DNA of 64,000 bases from Natrarchaeobaculum sulfurireducens (GCF_003430825.1 NZ_CP024047.1:310001-374000), one strand, 5' to 3'; shown: positions 18,482 through 27,246, counted from the stretch's first letter. Program-made: numbers and translations. The notes: generated by a model not told the origin, from the letters alone.

Positions 18482-18901
18482 TCAGGCTCGAGACTCGATT
18501 TCAGCCGCGATCTCGTCGAGGTCGTCGTCAGCGAGATCGGGGACGTCACCGGCGACGGCGTGGATGGGGCCGCCGCCGTCGCCATCGAACCGGGGGACGA
18601 TGTGACAGTGGACGTGGTCGACTTCCTGACCGGCGGCCTCGCCGTTGTTGAACGCGACCGTCGTGGCGTCGGCGTCGACGGCTTCCTCGATGGCGGGGAC
18701 CATCCGGTGGATCGTCGCGTAGAGATCGGTGGCGACGTCTTCGGGGACGTCGTTCAGTCGCTCGTACTCCGCTTTGGGGATCACCAGCGTGTGCCCCGGC
18801 GCGAGCGGGTTGGCGTCGAGAAAGGCCATCGTCGACTCGTCTTCGTACACGACGCGTGCGGGAATCTCTCCCGCGACGATCTGACTGAAGATCGAACACA
18901 T
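18482..18901 (-). CDS. HIT-family nucleotide hydrolase
   Basis: The 139-residue protein begins CSIFSQIVAGEIPARVVYED, the classic HIT start, has NPLAPGHTLVIPKAEY in the middle and ends the domain with the histidine triad H96-V-H98-C-H100 in DHVHCHIVPRF, where H98 is the likely nucleophile. HIT enzymes hydrolyse adenosine-phosphoramidates, AMP-lysine or dinucleoside polyphosphates; the natural substrate is unknown. The in-frame ATG at 19033 would add a non-homologous extension, so I use 18901. It diverges from the tiny membrane gene at 19032. Confidence 0.92.
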   Translation of the reverse strand: MCSIFSQIVAGEIPARVVYEDESTMAFLDANPLAPGHTLVIPKAEYERLNDVPEDVATDLYATIHRMVPAIEEAVDADATTVAFNNGEAAGQEVDHVHCHIVPRFDGDGGGPIHAVAGDVPDLADDDLDEIAAEIESRA

Positions 18902-19031
18902 GGGCGAACGTGACGTCGCGGGCCGTAAGAAGGTTACTCGCTCGCGGTGTCGCGGTCCGGTCGCTCCCCCCAGACTCGCCCCGTGCGGCCGAACCGACCG
19001 AATTACTTCCTCTCGGGTCGACGATACTGCC

Positions 19032-19199
19032 ATGAGCAGTGATCGCTCGGATGGTCCACTTGGGGCGTTTTTCGAGGCCGAGCGCCGCTTCCACCGGGCA
19101 ATGCCAGTCGCGGACCTCTACAGCAAACTGTTGTTTCGGACGATCCTCTGGTTTCTCTTCTTTACTACCGCGTACGTGACGCTCACGGCGCTCATCTGA
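19032..19199 (+). CDS. Tiny single-helix membrane protein
   Basis: A 55-residue product, too short for many gene callers. A hydrophilic N-terminus (MSSDRSDGPLGAFFEAE) is followed by a strong transmembrane segment, LLFRTILWFLFFTTAYVTL. Coding is supported by the GC-rich third positions and by the sharply bounded hydrophobic helix. Function unknown. It faces away from the HIT gene. Confidence 0.6.
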   Translation: MSSDRSDGPLGAFFEAERRFHRAMPVADLYSKLLFRTILWFLFFTTAYVTLTALI

Positions 19200-19215
19200 C
19201 CAATCGAACGCTCGA

Positions 19216-20400
19216 TCAGGACTTTCGGCTCGAGTGGAGCGCTCGAAAAATGAGCGGCGGGAACGTCGGTTCGACGCGACTCGGGGGCCGTCCCCGTCCG
19301 CGCCCGTAGCGTCGGTCCGGGTCCCGGTGTTCGACCCGCCGGAGGACGCCGTCGTCTGCGAGTTCGTACAGCATCCGCCTGACGGTCGAGCGTTTCAGGT
19401 CGACGTGGTCTGCGTCGGCCAATGCGCCCGCGGTTGCCCCGACGGATTGGCGCTGTGACGCCGACAACGAAAGGAACTGATACAGCAGTTCCTGTCTACT
19501 CTCCTCGAGCGCGAAGACCCGGTGGAGTGCCGACGAGGGGTACGGAACTGCTTCGATTCCGTCGCTGACGTCTGCTTCCGAGATCCGGTCGCGGTCGGCC
19601 GACTCCGCGAGTAACGCGGCCGAAAAGAGCGCTGCGATGGCGTCGTGGGCGTCTCCGTGGGCCCAGTCTGCGATCGCGTACAGCTGCTCGCGCGTGATGG
19701 CGTCCGGTGCGAGTCCGAACTCGGCTCGAGAGCCGAGCACGTCGATGAGCGTGTGCGTCCGGTACGCCGGGAGTTCGACCGTTCGCTCGACGTCGACGTT
19801 CAGACCGTCCGGTGGCGTCCGACCCAGTGCGACCCAGGCGTCGCCGCTTTCGACCCGTGAGAGCCACTGGACGACGTCCGTCAGTGGTGGTCCCATCGGA
19901 TCGTCGACGTGGTCGACGACCACGAACGATGGTTTCGCTGTCAGGCGGCTGGTGAGCCGATCACGAAGCGTCTCGGTACTCACGCCGTTCGACGGCGTCG
20001 CTTCCGGGCCCAGCAGTGACGAGAGCGCCCGCCGGTAGAACGTAAACTCGCTCGAGACGCGCCGGAGGTCGACCGAGACGACGCGTGGCAGCTGGCGGTG
20101 GGCCGTCCGCGTCGTCGTGTGCATCGCCCTGCCGCCGTCGCCGTTGAGCGCGTTGAGCCGTCCGACGATGGCGGTCGTGAGCGTCGTCTTCCCGGCTCCT
20201 TTTGGCCCCCACACGTACAGCGTCGGCGGCGTCGATCCCGAGAACACGGGCGCTATCGCGTCGAGCAACCGCTCGACGTACCGGCCGCGGTCTTGCACGT
20301 CGGTTCGACAGGCCGTCGGATCGAGAACCGCTCGATCGCGGACGATCCGGTCTGCCGTCTCGTCTCTGAGTCGCCGATCGATGCGCGCGTCGATCTCCAT
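19216..20400 (-). CDS. Orc1/Cdc6-like AAA+ ATPase with winged helix, divergent
   Basis: The 394-residue protein has the Orc1/Cdc6 layout. An N-terminal lead (DRDR-AVLDPTACRTDVQDRGRY) precedes Walker A GPKGAGKT at residues 65-72, then a lid region, and a C-terminal winged-helix domain from about residue 310 (SASQRQSVGATAGALADAD). The Walker B strand reads FVVVDHVDD, where canonical initiators have DE(x)D, and the sensor-1 stretch is VALGRTPPDG instead of the usual GISN. No origin-recognition-box repeats are visible on either side. I therefore read it as an Orc1-related ATPase that may not act in initiation. It begins 11 bp behind ugpC on the same strand, which suggests cotranscription. Confidence 0.75.
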   Translation of the reverse strand: MEIDARIDRRLRDETADRIVRDRAVLDPTACRTDVQDRGRYVERLLDAIAPVFSGSTPPTLYVWGPKGAGKTTLTTAIVGRLNALNGDGGRAMHTTTRTAHRQLPRVVSVDLRRVSSEFTFYRRALSSLLGPEATPSNGVSTETLRDRLTSRLTAKPSFVVVDHVDDPMGPPLTDVVQWLSRVESGDAWVALGRTPPDGLNVDVERTVELPAYRTHTLIDVLGSRAEFGLAPDAITREQLYAIADWAHGDAHDAIAALFSAALLAESADRDRISEADVSDGIEAVPYPSSALHRVFALEESRQELLYQFLSLSASQRQSVGATAGALADADHVDLKRSTVRRMLYELADDGVLRRVEHRDPDRRYGRGRGRPPSRVEPTFPPLIFRALHSSRKS

Positions 20401-20411
20401 TCCAGCGTTGA

Positions 20412-21542
20412 TCAGTGTGAAAGCGGCTGTTCGGTCGTCTCGAGCGACCGATCGGAGTGATAGACCGCCGCTCCAGTCTCATCGTCGAAGAGGTGGAGCC
20501 GATCGAGGTCGGCCCCGAACTCGACGGTGTCTCCCTGTCGAAGCGACGAGCGGGCGCTGACCTTGAACTTGGCCAGCGTGCCGGCGACCTCGCCGTGGAT
20601 CAGCGTCGTATCGCCGAGTGGCTCGGTCACGGAGACCGTCGCTCGAATCGAGGTGTCCGCGTTCGCTCCATCCTCGTGGAGGTCCTCCGGCCGGATGCCG
20701 AGGAGTAGCTGCTCTTCCTCGAGCGCGTCGAGATCGCCGGTCTGTGGCAACTGGACGTCGACACCGTCGCCGACCGCCACGTAGCCGTCGCCGTCTCTGC
20801 GGATCTCGACCGGCAGCGTGTTCATCGCCGGGCTGCCGATGAACTCAGCGACGAACCGGTTTGCCGGATAGTCATACAACTCCTGTGGCTTGGCGACCTG
20901 TTGGAGTTCGCCATCGTTCATCACGGCGACGCGATCGCCAAGCGTCATCGCTTCGGTCTGGTCGTGGGTGACGTAGATCGTCGTCGTCTCGAGTTCGTCG
21001 TGCAGTTCGCTCAACTCGGCGCGCATCTGGATGCGAAGTTTTGCGTCCAGATTCGACAGCGGTTCGTCCATCAGCAGATAGTCCGGATCGCGGACCAGCG
21101 CACGGCCAATGGCGACGCGCTGGCGTTCGCCGCCCGAGAGCGCCTTCGGCTTTCGCTCTAAGAGATCTTCGATGTCGAGGATCGCCGCCGCCTCGGTGAC
21201 ACGGTCTTCGATCTCGTCGTCGGTGTAGTCGCCCGCCGACTTCATGCCGAACGTCATGTTCCGCTTTGCAGACATATGCGGGTAGAGCGCGTAGTTCTGG
21301 AACACCATCGCGACGTTGCGGTTTTTCGGCTCGAGGTCCGTGATCGGCTCACCGCTGGCGAGAATGTCACCCTCGGTGACACTCTCGAGGCCGGCGAGCA
21401 TCCGCAGCGTCGTCGATTTCCCACACCCCGAGGGGCCGACGAGGACGAGGAACTCGCCGTCGTCGATCTCGAGGCCGAGCGAGTCGACCGCCGTGACGTC
21501 TTCGAACCGTTTCGTAACGTTGTCGAGTGTAATATCAGTCAT
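20412..21542 (-). CDS. ugpC: ABC transporter ATPase, glycerol-3-phosphate/sugar (CUT1) type
   Basis: This 376-residue MsmX/UgpC/MalK-type ATPase has Walker A GPSGCGKST, the Q-loop FQNYALYPHM, the signature LSGGERQRVAIGRALVRDP, Walker B YLLMDEPLSNLDAKLR, the switch histidine in IYVTHDQTEAM and the C-terminal OB (TOBE) regulatory domain after about residue 240. It would power the UgpAE permease. It follows ugpE with a 7-bp gap and precedes the Orc1-like gene by 11 bp. Promiscuous sharing with other sugar importers is known for this family. Confidence 0.93.
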   Translation of the reverse strand: MTDITLDNVTKRFEDVTAVDSLGLEIDDGEFLVLVGPSGCGKSTTLRMLAGLESVTEGDILASGEPITDLEPKNRNVAMVFQNYALYPHMSAKRNMTFGMKSAGDYTDDEIEDRVTEAAAILDIEDLLERKPKALSGGERQRVAIGRALVRDPDYLLMDEPLSNLDAKLRIQMRAELSELHDELETTTIYVTHDQTEAMTLGDRVAVMNDGELQQVAKPQELYDYPANRFVAEFIGSPAMNTLPVEIRRDGDGYVAVGDGVDVQLPQTGDLDALEEEQLLLGIRPEDLHEDGANADTSIRATVSVTEPLGDTTLIHGEVAGTLAKFKVSARSSLRQGDTVEFGADLDRLHLFDDETGAAVYHSDRSLETTEQPLSH

Positions 21543-21549
21543 TGGTAGC

Positions 21550-22425
21550 TCACTTCTGTTGGACCCCGAAGGTCTCGAGGAGTGGTTTTCGGAACGCGAT
21601 CAGTGCGAGCAGCGGTGGGATAAGCGTGATGATGGCACCGGCCATCACGATCGACCACTGTAGTTCGCCAGCCTGGATGTCGCCTTGCAGGAGGGTGATC
21701 CCGACCTGCGTGACCTGTTGGGCCTGAGAGTCGATGATAACCAGCGGCCAGAGGTACTGGTTCCAGGCGTAGATGAACATGATGACGGAGACGCCCGCCA
21801 GCATCCCCTTCGACATCGGGATCAGCACGTAGACGAGGAACTTCAGCGGTCCGATCCCGTCGAGTTTCGCCTGTTCGACGATCGACTCGGGAATCGAGAG
21901 GAAGTGCTGGCGCAACAGGAAGACCGTCGTCGCGCTCGCCAGATACGGGATCGTGAGCGCGAGCATGCTGTTGTACCAGCCCAGATCCGTGACGATGTTG
22001 AAAAGCGGCACGAACCGGACCGGCACCGGCAGCATCAGCGTAAAGAGGATCAGCATGAACATCAGGTTCTTGAACGGGAACCGGTAGTAGACGATCGCCA
22101 GCGCCGCCAGAAGCGAGATCGCCAGTTTCCCGACGACGATGATGATCGACATGATAAACGAGTTCAGCAGGTAAACGCCGAAGTTGTAGTCGGTCATCAC
22201 CGTCTGGTAGTTGTCGACCATGTGACTGCCGGGAGCGAGGTCGCCGACGCTGTTGATGACGCCCTGTTCTTGCGTGCTCACGAGCAACGCGATCAGGATC
22301 GGAAACGCCATCAGGAACACCGAAACGCCGAGTCCGATGTGGACCAGCAACTGTGTTCGATCCGTCGTCGGGCGCTCGAGCGATTCGGTGACGCGTTCGA
22401 TCGTCGATGGAGTGTCTGTACTCAC
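21550..22425 (-). CDS. ugpE: ABC permease, MalG/UgpE type
   Basis: The 291-residue membrane protein has six helices and the EAA motif for contact with the ATPase in the form VEQAKLDGIGPLKFLVYVLIPMSKG (from about residue 192, described by its ends). A longer frame overlapping this region on the same strand (21539-22435) is arginine-rich and is a shadow. It pairs with the preceding ugpA, whose stop lies 6 bp upstream, and with ugpC downstream. Marks of the sn-glycerol-3-phosphate branch come from the whole operon rather than from this subunit alone. Confidence 0.92.
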   Translation of the reverse strand: MSTDTPSTIERVTESLERPTTDRTQLLVHIGLGVSVFLMAFPILIALLVSTQEQGVINSVGDLAPGSHMVDNYQTVMTDYNFGVYLLNSFIMSIIIVVGKLAISLLAALAIVYYRFPFKNLMFMLILFTLMLPVPVRFVPLFNIVTDLGWYNSMLALTIPYLASATTVFLLRQHFLSIPESIVEQAKLDGIGPLKFLVYVLIPMSKGMLAGVSVIMFIYAWNQYLWPLVIIDSQAQQVTQVGITLLQGDIQAGELQWSIVMAGAIITLIPPLLALIAFRKPLLETFGVQQK

Positions 22426-22431
22426 GTGTGC

Positions 22432-23316
22432 TCACCCATAGTGTGCGTATTTATCGGACAGGCGCAACTGGGCGTACATCAGTACGCCAACGACGAGGAA
22501 CAGGATGACCGACTGTGCCGACGCCAGTCCGTGGTTGTTGAACTCGAATGCGTTGCGATAGAGGTCGTAGATCATGATGTTGGTCGCTCCGCCCGGACCG
22601 CCCTGAGTAAGGATGTCGATGAACGCGAACGTGTGGAAAAACGCGTAGATCGTGTTCATGACGACGAGAAAGATCAGCGTCGGCGAGATCAACGGCATGT
22701 AGATCCGAACCAGCCGCTGGAACCGGCCGACACCGTCGAGGTCGGCGACCTCGCCGAGGGCGTCAGGCACGTTGTTCAACGCGGCGATCATGAAGATGAC
22801 GTTGTAGCCGATCTGCTTCCAGATGACCGCGACGGTCACGACGACGAACGCCTGGCCACCCCGGGTGAACCAGTCGATATTGACGCCAAAGATCGCCTGA
22901 ATTGGCTGGGTGAGCACGCCGAGGCTCGGGTGAATAATGTAAAAGAAGACGATTCCCGCGACTGCCGGTGGCAGCGCGTACGGCCAGATCGCCGCGATCA
23001 GGTACGACGACTGGCCGACGCTCACTTCGTAGATCAGATACGAGACGACCAGCGAGATGGCCATCACGCCGACGATTACGATCAGCGAGAAGGCGATCGT
23101 CACGACGATGCTGCTGTGGTAGTCGCTCGAGGTGAGCAGGTAACTGTAGTTGCCGAGGCCGGTCCAGACCCGCTGTGTGCCGAACTGCAGCGTCTCGTAC
23201 AGGCTGAGGTTGACTGCCTGTGCGGCCGGATAGTAGAGGAAGATGGCCGAGACGACGAGCGTCGGCAACAACAGGAGGTAGGCGAGCCACGAGCGGTCGT
23301 AAATCTCTCTTGCCAT
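22432..23316 (-). CDS. ugpA: ABC permease, MalF/UgpA type
   Basis: The 294-residue permease has about six helices. The N-terminal YLLLLPTLVVSAIFLYYPA and the EAA loop DALGEVADLDGVGRFQRLVRIYMPLISPT (described by its ends, near residues 186-214) are typical of UgpA-like subunits. It would form the transmembrane channel with UgpE. It begins 30 bp after the ugpB stop and is followed by ugpE after 6 bp, which fits one operon ugpB-A-E-C. Confidence 0.92.
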   Translation of the reverse strand: MAREIYDRSWLAYLLLLPTLVVSAIFLYYPAAQAVNLSLYETLQFGTQRVWTGLGNYSYLLTSSDYHSSIVVTIAFSLIVIVGVMAISLVVSYLIYEVSVGQSSYLIAAIWPYALPPAVAGIVFFYIIHPSLGVLTQPIQAIFGVNIDWFTRGGQAFVVVTVAVIWKQIGYNVIFMIAALNNVPDALGEVADLDGVGRFQRLVRIYMPLISPTLIFLVVMNTIYAFFHTFAFIDILTQGGPGGATNIMIYDLYRNAFEFNNHGLASAQSVILFLVVGVLMYAQLRLSDKYAHYG

Positions 23317-23346
23317 TGATGTGATACGGTGGACGTTTGGTCTGTG

Positions 23347-24726
23347 TTATTCGCCTGCGACGCGGGAGTAGCGGTCGAGTTCTTCCTCGACGTCCTCTTT
23401 CATATTTGCGAGGCCCTCTTCGACGCTGACACCGCCGGAGAAGATCTGCTGGGACTCTTCCTGGATCGTCAGTTGCACCTCGCGGGCGGGACCGACGAGC
23501 ATCCGGCGAGTCGCCGGCGTCGTCTCGGACTCGAGCAACTGTTCGAACGCCGTTGCGTAGTGAGGTTCGTCCTCGAACCAGCCCTCATCCTCGAGTTCAT
23601 CGATGGACTCCCCGCGAATCGGATAGTAGCCACTGCCCTGGTGCCACTCGATCTGGTTCTCGACGGAGCCGAGATAGGCGAGCAGGTCGCCGACTTCCTC
23701 CTCGCGCTGATCGTCCATGTTGCCGCTGACGAACAGCGACGCGCCACCGATGACGACGCCCGTGCGGTCCTCGGTAGGCGAGGGGTAGAGGCCAGTTCCG
23801 AGCTCGAAGCCGTCGACGTCGTCTTCGTCTAAGTCCTCTTCGTCTTCGATGTCGCCCTCGGCACCCGAAACGGTCGACTCGACGGCTGCCGTCGAGTCGA
23901 GTTTGATCCCGACCTCGCCAGCGAGGAAGGCGTTTCGTGCCTCGTCCCAGGCCTCGATGCCGGGGTTCAAGTAGAGGTCGTCCTCGTAGAGGTCGCGCCA
24001 CCAGCTCCAGAGGTCTTCGGCGAAGTCGGTTTCGGCATGCATCGTCGTCGGCGCGCCGTCGTGGCCGTTCTCGTTGTCGAGAATGAGTTCGTCGGCCAGC
24101 GAGTACCAGGTTTCGACGAACCAGACGTGGTTGGGCCACGTGATCCCGTAGTTGACCGCACCCGAATCGACGAGCGCCTCACTGTGTTCTCTGACTTCCT
24201 CGAGCGTTTCAGGCGGCTGGTCGGGGTCGAGGCCGGCTTCCTCGTAGGCGTCTTTGTTGTAGTACAGAATCGCGTTGGAGTTGTTGAACGGCATCGAGAA
24301 CAACTCGCCGTCGACGCGGAAGAAGTCTTGAACGGTGTCGACGAGGTCGTCGGTCGGATAGTCGTCGGGCAGCAAGCTTTCGGCCGACTGCATCGCCTCC
24401 GTGTCGAGTACCTGTTGATTGTGCAGTCCGTCGATCATGACGACGTCGGGGATCTGGTCGGCCTCGATCGCGCCGAACAGGCTGTTCAGGATGTCTTCGT
24501 AACTCCCCTGGTACTCGGATTCGCTGTCGGCTCCCTCGAATCGCTCGACCATGTCGTCCAGTAGTTCGCCCGACCCACCACCCATCGCGTGCCAGGCTGT
24601 GAGCACTTCGTCGTCGACCTCGTCGACGTCAGCGTCCTCTCCGTTCCCCATACAGCCGGCGAGCCCCGCCGCGGTGACGGCCCCAGTCGCTTTCAGCACA
24701 TTCCTGCGTGAATGATTAACAGGCAT
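23347..24726 (-). CDS. ugpB: Extracellular solute-binding lipoprotein, UgpB-like
   Basis: The 459-residue protein starts with a twin-arginine signal (NHSRRNVLKATG) and a lipobox ending at C25, so it is a membrane-anchored binding protein. The mature part resembles UgpB: WHAMGGGSGELLDDMVERFE, then YQGSYEDILNSLFGAI, PDVVMIDG and later FNNSNAILYYNKDAYEEAGLDP. UgpB binds glycerol-3-phosphate, and in this order with ugpA, ugpE, ugpC and a nearby phosphodiesterase the same ligand is likely; glycerophosphodiesters or a related sugar phosphate remain possible. I use the second ATG (24726), which sits 25-34 bp from a TATA box. Confidence 0.9.
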   Translation of the reverse strand: MPVNHSRRNVLKATGAVTAAGLAGCMGNGEDADVDEVDDEVLTAWHAMGGGSGELLDDMVERFEGADSESEYQGSYEDILNSLFGAIEADQIPDVVMIDGLHNQQVLDTEAMQSAESLLPDDYPTDDLVDTVQDFFRVDGELFSMPFNNSNAILYYNKDAYEEAGLDPDQPPETLEEVREHSEALVDSGAVNYGITWPNHVWFVETWYSLADELILDNENGHDGAPTTMHAETDFAEDLWSWWRDLYEDDLYLNPGIEAWDEARNAFLAGEVGIKLDSTAAVESTVSGAEGDIEDEEDLDEDDVDGFELGTGLYPSPTEDRTGVVIGGASLFVSGNMDDQREEEVGDLLAYLGSVENQIEWHQGSGYYPIRGESIDELEDEGWFEDEPHYATAFEQLLESETTPATRRMLVGPAREVQLTIQEESQQIFSGGVSVEEGLANMKEDVEEELDRYSRVAGE

Positions 24727-24750
24727 AAACAACCGTTTAGAAATATGTTC

Positions 24751-24760
24751 TTATATAATT
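24751..24760 (-). promoter_or_regulatory. TATA box of the ugp operon
   Basis: AATTATATAA on the minus strand, 25-34 bp upstream of the ugpB ATG. This spacing suggests a leaderless transcript. The surrounding 24727-24880 is notably AT-rich compared with the flanking genes and may also contain the binding site of a regulator. Confidence 0.55.
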
Positions 24761-24911
24761 ACCGATCTATGAAGCCTTTGCGAACCCGAATCACCTGCGA
24801 AACCAATAGGTGGTGGTTTTGTTTACTGCCATCATCCGGTCATCAATAACGAAATATGCGGCTCGTTTTATATACTACTCGATAGCTGGCGTCGCCGTCT
24901 CCGCTTGCGAT

Positions 24912-26156
24912 TCAGCCCAGGAGTAACGGCGCTCCGACGAGTACCCCGACCCCGATCAGCACCAGGTTCCAGAGTAACACCGGCCGGACCAGCTCTCGAG
25001 CGATGGTCGCGGCGAACACGGTCTTGATGAGGATACTCGCGGCGGTACCGGCGAGGACGCCAGCTACCGCCGTCTCGGTCGTGATCTGGCCCGTACTGAC
25101 GAGCGTGACGGCCGTAGTCGTTGCGGTGCCACTCGAGACGAGTCCGGCGAAAAAGGTCGTCGCGAGGAAGCCGGTCGCGCCGAAGGCCTGTTCGGCCCCG
25201 ACGGAGATGAGCAAGACGAGCAAGAACAGTGCGCCGAACGAGAGCGCGTTGCGGAGGCTAAACGGCGAGGTGAGGTCCGCCTCGAAGTCCGCCCGCCAGT
25301 CGCTCTGCCAGATCGCGACCGCGATCCCGGCGATCGTGATCGCCCCGAGCGGCGCACCGATCACCAGCGCGGCTTCGGGGACGAACGCGACGACGATGAC
25401 CGCGTTCCGGAACGCCATTGCCGCGTTCGCAAGCAAAATCGCCCCCACGGCGAGACTGAACATCCCCCGCTGGTCGGTCGCACGTTTCGCCATCTCGGCA
25501 ACGACGGCCGTCGAGTTCACGAGGCCGCCGAAGAAACCGGTGACGGCAACGCCCATCCCCTGGTACTTCTTGACCAGCACGTAGTTGACGAAGCCGATCG
25601 CACTGATGGCGATCACGAGCGACCAGATCAACTGGGGCTGGACCGCCCCCCACGGATCGATCGTTTCGGCGGGGAGCAACGGATAGATGACGAACGCGAG
25701 AATAACGAACTCGACGGCGCTTCGCACCTCCTCCCTCGAGAGCCCCCACGCGAACTGGTGAAGTTCGCGTTTCAGGACGAGCAGCAGGGACGACAACACG
25801 GCGACGGTTACCGACTCGATGAAAAAGCCGTTGGCGACGAGCGCGCCGATGCTGTAGGCGACGAGCATCGACACCGACGTCGTCAGCGACAGCCCGTCGA
25901 CGTCCGCTTCGATGAAACTCTGGACGGCGAGTAAGACGGCATGGGCGATAATCAACAGGCCGCCGAGCAACAACAGCCCGTCGTCGCCGATGATCGTAAA
26001 CACGGCCGCGAGCAGGCTGATCAGCGCAAACGTCCGAATGCCCGCCGACTTCTGGGACCACTCCCGCTCGAGGCCGAGGAACATCCCCAGCAGCGTCGCC
26101 AGTACCAGCTTCGCGACCGTATCGTCGATGTGTGCGAGCGGTTCGAACTCGATCAT
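24912..26156 (-). CDS. MgtC/SapB family membrane protein with DUF4010 domain
   Basis: The 414-residue protein has about twelve hydrophobic segments. Its first 140 residues match MgtC/SapB proteins (LVLATLLGMFLGLEREWSQKSAGIRTFALIS), and the remainder is the DUF4010 type (GFFGGLVNSTAVVAEMAKRA, later GLVSSGTATTTAVTLVSTGQ). The function of these proteins is not settled; ion homeostasis has been proposed for MgtC. It overlaps the HAD gene by four bases (ATGA), so the two are cotranscribed, which links it to phosphate ester turnover only by context. Confidence 0.87.
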   Translation of the reverse strand: MIEFEPLAHIDDTVAKLVLATLLGMFLGLEREWSQKSAGIRTFALISLLAAVFTIIGDDGLLLLGGLLIIAHAVLLAVQSFIEADVDGLSLTTSVSMLVAYSIGALVANGFFIESVTVAVLSSLLLVLKRELHQFAWGLSREEVRSAVEFVILAFVIYPLLPAETIDPWGAVQPQLIWSLVIAISAIGFVNYVLVKKYQGMGVAVTGFFGGLVNSTAVVAEMAKRATDQRGMFSLAVGAILLANAAMAFRNAVIVVAFVPEAALVIGAPLGAITIAGIAVAIWQSDWRADFEADLTSPFSLRNALSFGALFLLVLLISVGAEQAFGATGFLATTFFAGLVSSGTATTTAVTLVSTGQITTETAVAGVLAGTAASILIKTVFAATIARELVRPVLLWNLVLIGVGVLVGAPLLLG

Positions 26157-26956
26157 GGGTCGAGTACGGCGTCGATCGTTCCCAGTGAGTCCACGACGTA
26201 GTCGGGACGCACCGTCGATTTCTCGAGCGTCGGTCGGTCGGTGACGCCCGACTCGACGAGCACGGTCGTCATGCCGGCACGATGGCCCATCCGGACATCG
26301 GTTTCGAGTCGATCACCGATCATGAGACACCGGTCCGGCCGGACGTCGAGTCGGTCGGTCGCGGTCTCGAGAGCGGTCTTCGAGGGCTTTCCGAGGACGC
26401 GATCGAGTTCGTGTCCGGTCAGCCCTTCGACGGCGCCGATGACGGCCCCGGCGTCCGGAATCTCGCCGTCGGCGACGGGACAGGTTCGATCGGGGTTCGT
26501 CGCGTACAACGCCGGCTCGTGCTCGAACGCCTCGAGGACGTCGCACAGGGTATCGTACGCGAACGACCGGTCCATCGAGACGAGCACGACTCGCGCGGCC
26601 GACGGCCGGCCCGTCACGTCGACGTCCGCCTGCTCGAGTTCGGTGACGAGGGGCTCCTCGCCAACGACGTATACCGGGTCCGAGCCGTGGTGTCGTGCCA
26701 GGAAGTCGGCCGCGATCGACGCCGAGTTGACGACGTCCTCGAGGTCGACATCGAGGCCGAACGACACCAGCCGATCGCGGTGGACGGCTCGGCGCTCGAA
26801 GGCCTTGTTCGAGAGGAAAACGACGTCGATGCCGGCTTCTCGGAGCCGTTCGATTCCCGCGACAGCGCCCTCGACTGGCTGGTCGCCGCGGTAGACCGTT
26901 CCATCGAGGTCGACGACCGCGCCCTCGATCGGTGTCGCGACGCTCTCAGTGCTCAT
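26153..26956 (-). CDS. HAD-IIA family phosphatase (NagD/AraL type)
   Basis: This 267-residue phosphatase has motif I VVDLDGTVYRG (nucleophile D16, D18), motif II with FLSNKAFERR, the type II cap typical of NagD/p-nitrophenylphosphatase enzymes, motif III lysine in LGKPSKTALE and motif IV CLMIGDRLETDVRMG. The class includes sugar- and glycerol-phosphate phosphatases (archaeal glycerol-1-phosphatase and AraL). Given ugp transporter genes on one side and a glycerophosphodiesterase on the other, glycerol-phosphate is a plausible substrate; that is inference. It is translationally coupled to the MgtC/DUF4010 gene. Confidence 0.88.
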   Translation of the reverse strand: MSTESVATPIEGAVVDLDGTVYRGDQPVEGAVAGIERLREAGIDVVFLSNKAFERRAVHRDRLVSFGLDVDLEDVVNSASIAADFLARHHGSDPVYVVGEEPLVTELEQADVDVTGRPSAARVVLVSMDRSFAYDTLCDVLEAFEHEPALYATNPDRTCPVADGEIPDAGAVIGAVEGLTGHELDRVLGKPSKTALETATDRLDVRPDRCLMIGDRLETDVRMGHRAGMTTVLVESGVTDRPTLEKSTVRPDYVVDSLGTIDAVLDP

Positions 26957-27061
26957 CCGCGACCACCCAGTCGTATCGCTTGCTCGAGTATCGATCCGCC
27001 GCCTGTCCGACCACGCGTCGTGTTCCCAACATACTGTTGCCTCGGTACGACTATATTTTGC

Positions 27062-27077
27062 TATATAGAGCTATATA
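27062..27077. promoter_or_regulatory. AT-rich inverted repeat between HAD gene and ugpQ
   Basis: TATATAG-AG-CTATATA forms a perfect 7-bp inverted repeat with a 2-bp spacer. It lies about 106 bp upstream of the HAD start in an AT-rich patch. A second AT-rich run (CTATATTTT) precedes it at 27051. These could be promoter elements and an operator of the glycerol-phosphate genes; nothing proves it. Confidence 0.35.
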
Positions 27078-27246
27078 CCTTACGCGACGATCGCCCGGAC
27101 AGGGACCGTAGCGACTCGAGTCGCCGTGTGACCAATACCCGTCGCTGACGGTCGAATCGCTGGACGAAACTCACGACCTCAGTTGTCGGCGGTATCACGC
27201 CTTGTGCCTGTAAAAGACGGTGTCGACTGAGTTTACCGCGCCGGGA

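Noticed and set aside
19200-20411. Replication origin next to the Orc1-like gene
   Set aside because: No repeated origin-recognition boxes or AT-rich unwinding element were found in the short flanks.
21539-22435. 298-residue minus-strand frame overlapping ugpE
   Set aside because: Arg-rich shadow in another frame of the same strand; ugpE has clear membrane helices and an EAA loop.
21685-23319. 544-residue plus-strand frame
   Set aside because: It lies opposite the permeases ugpE and ugpA, is rich in Asp, Arg and Val and matches nothing.
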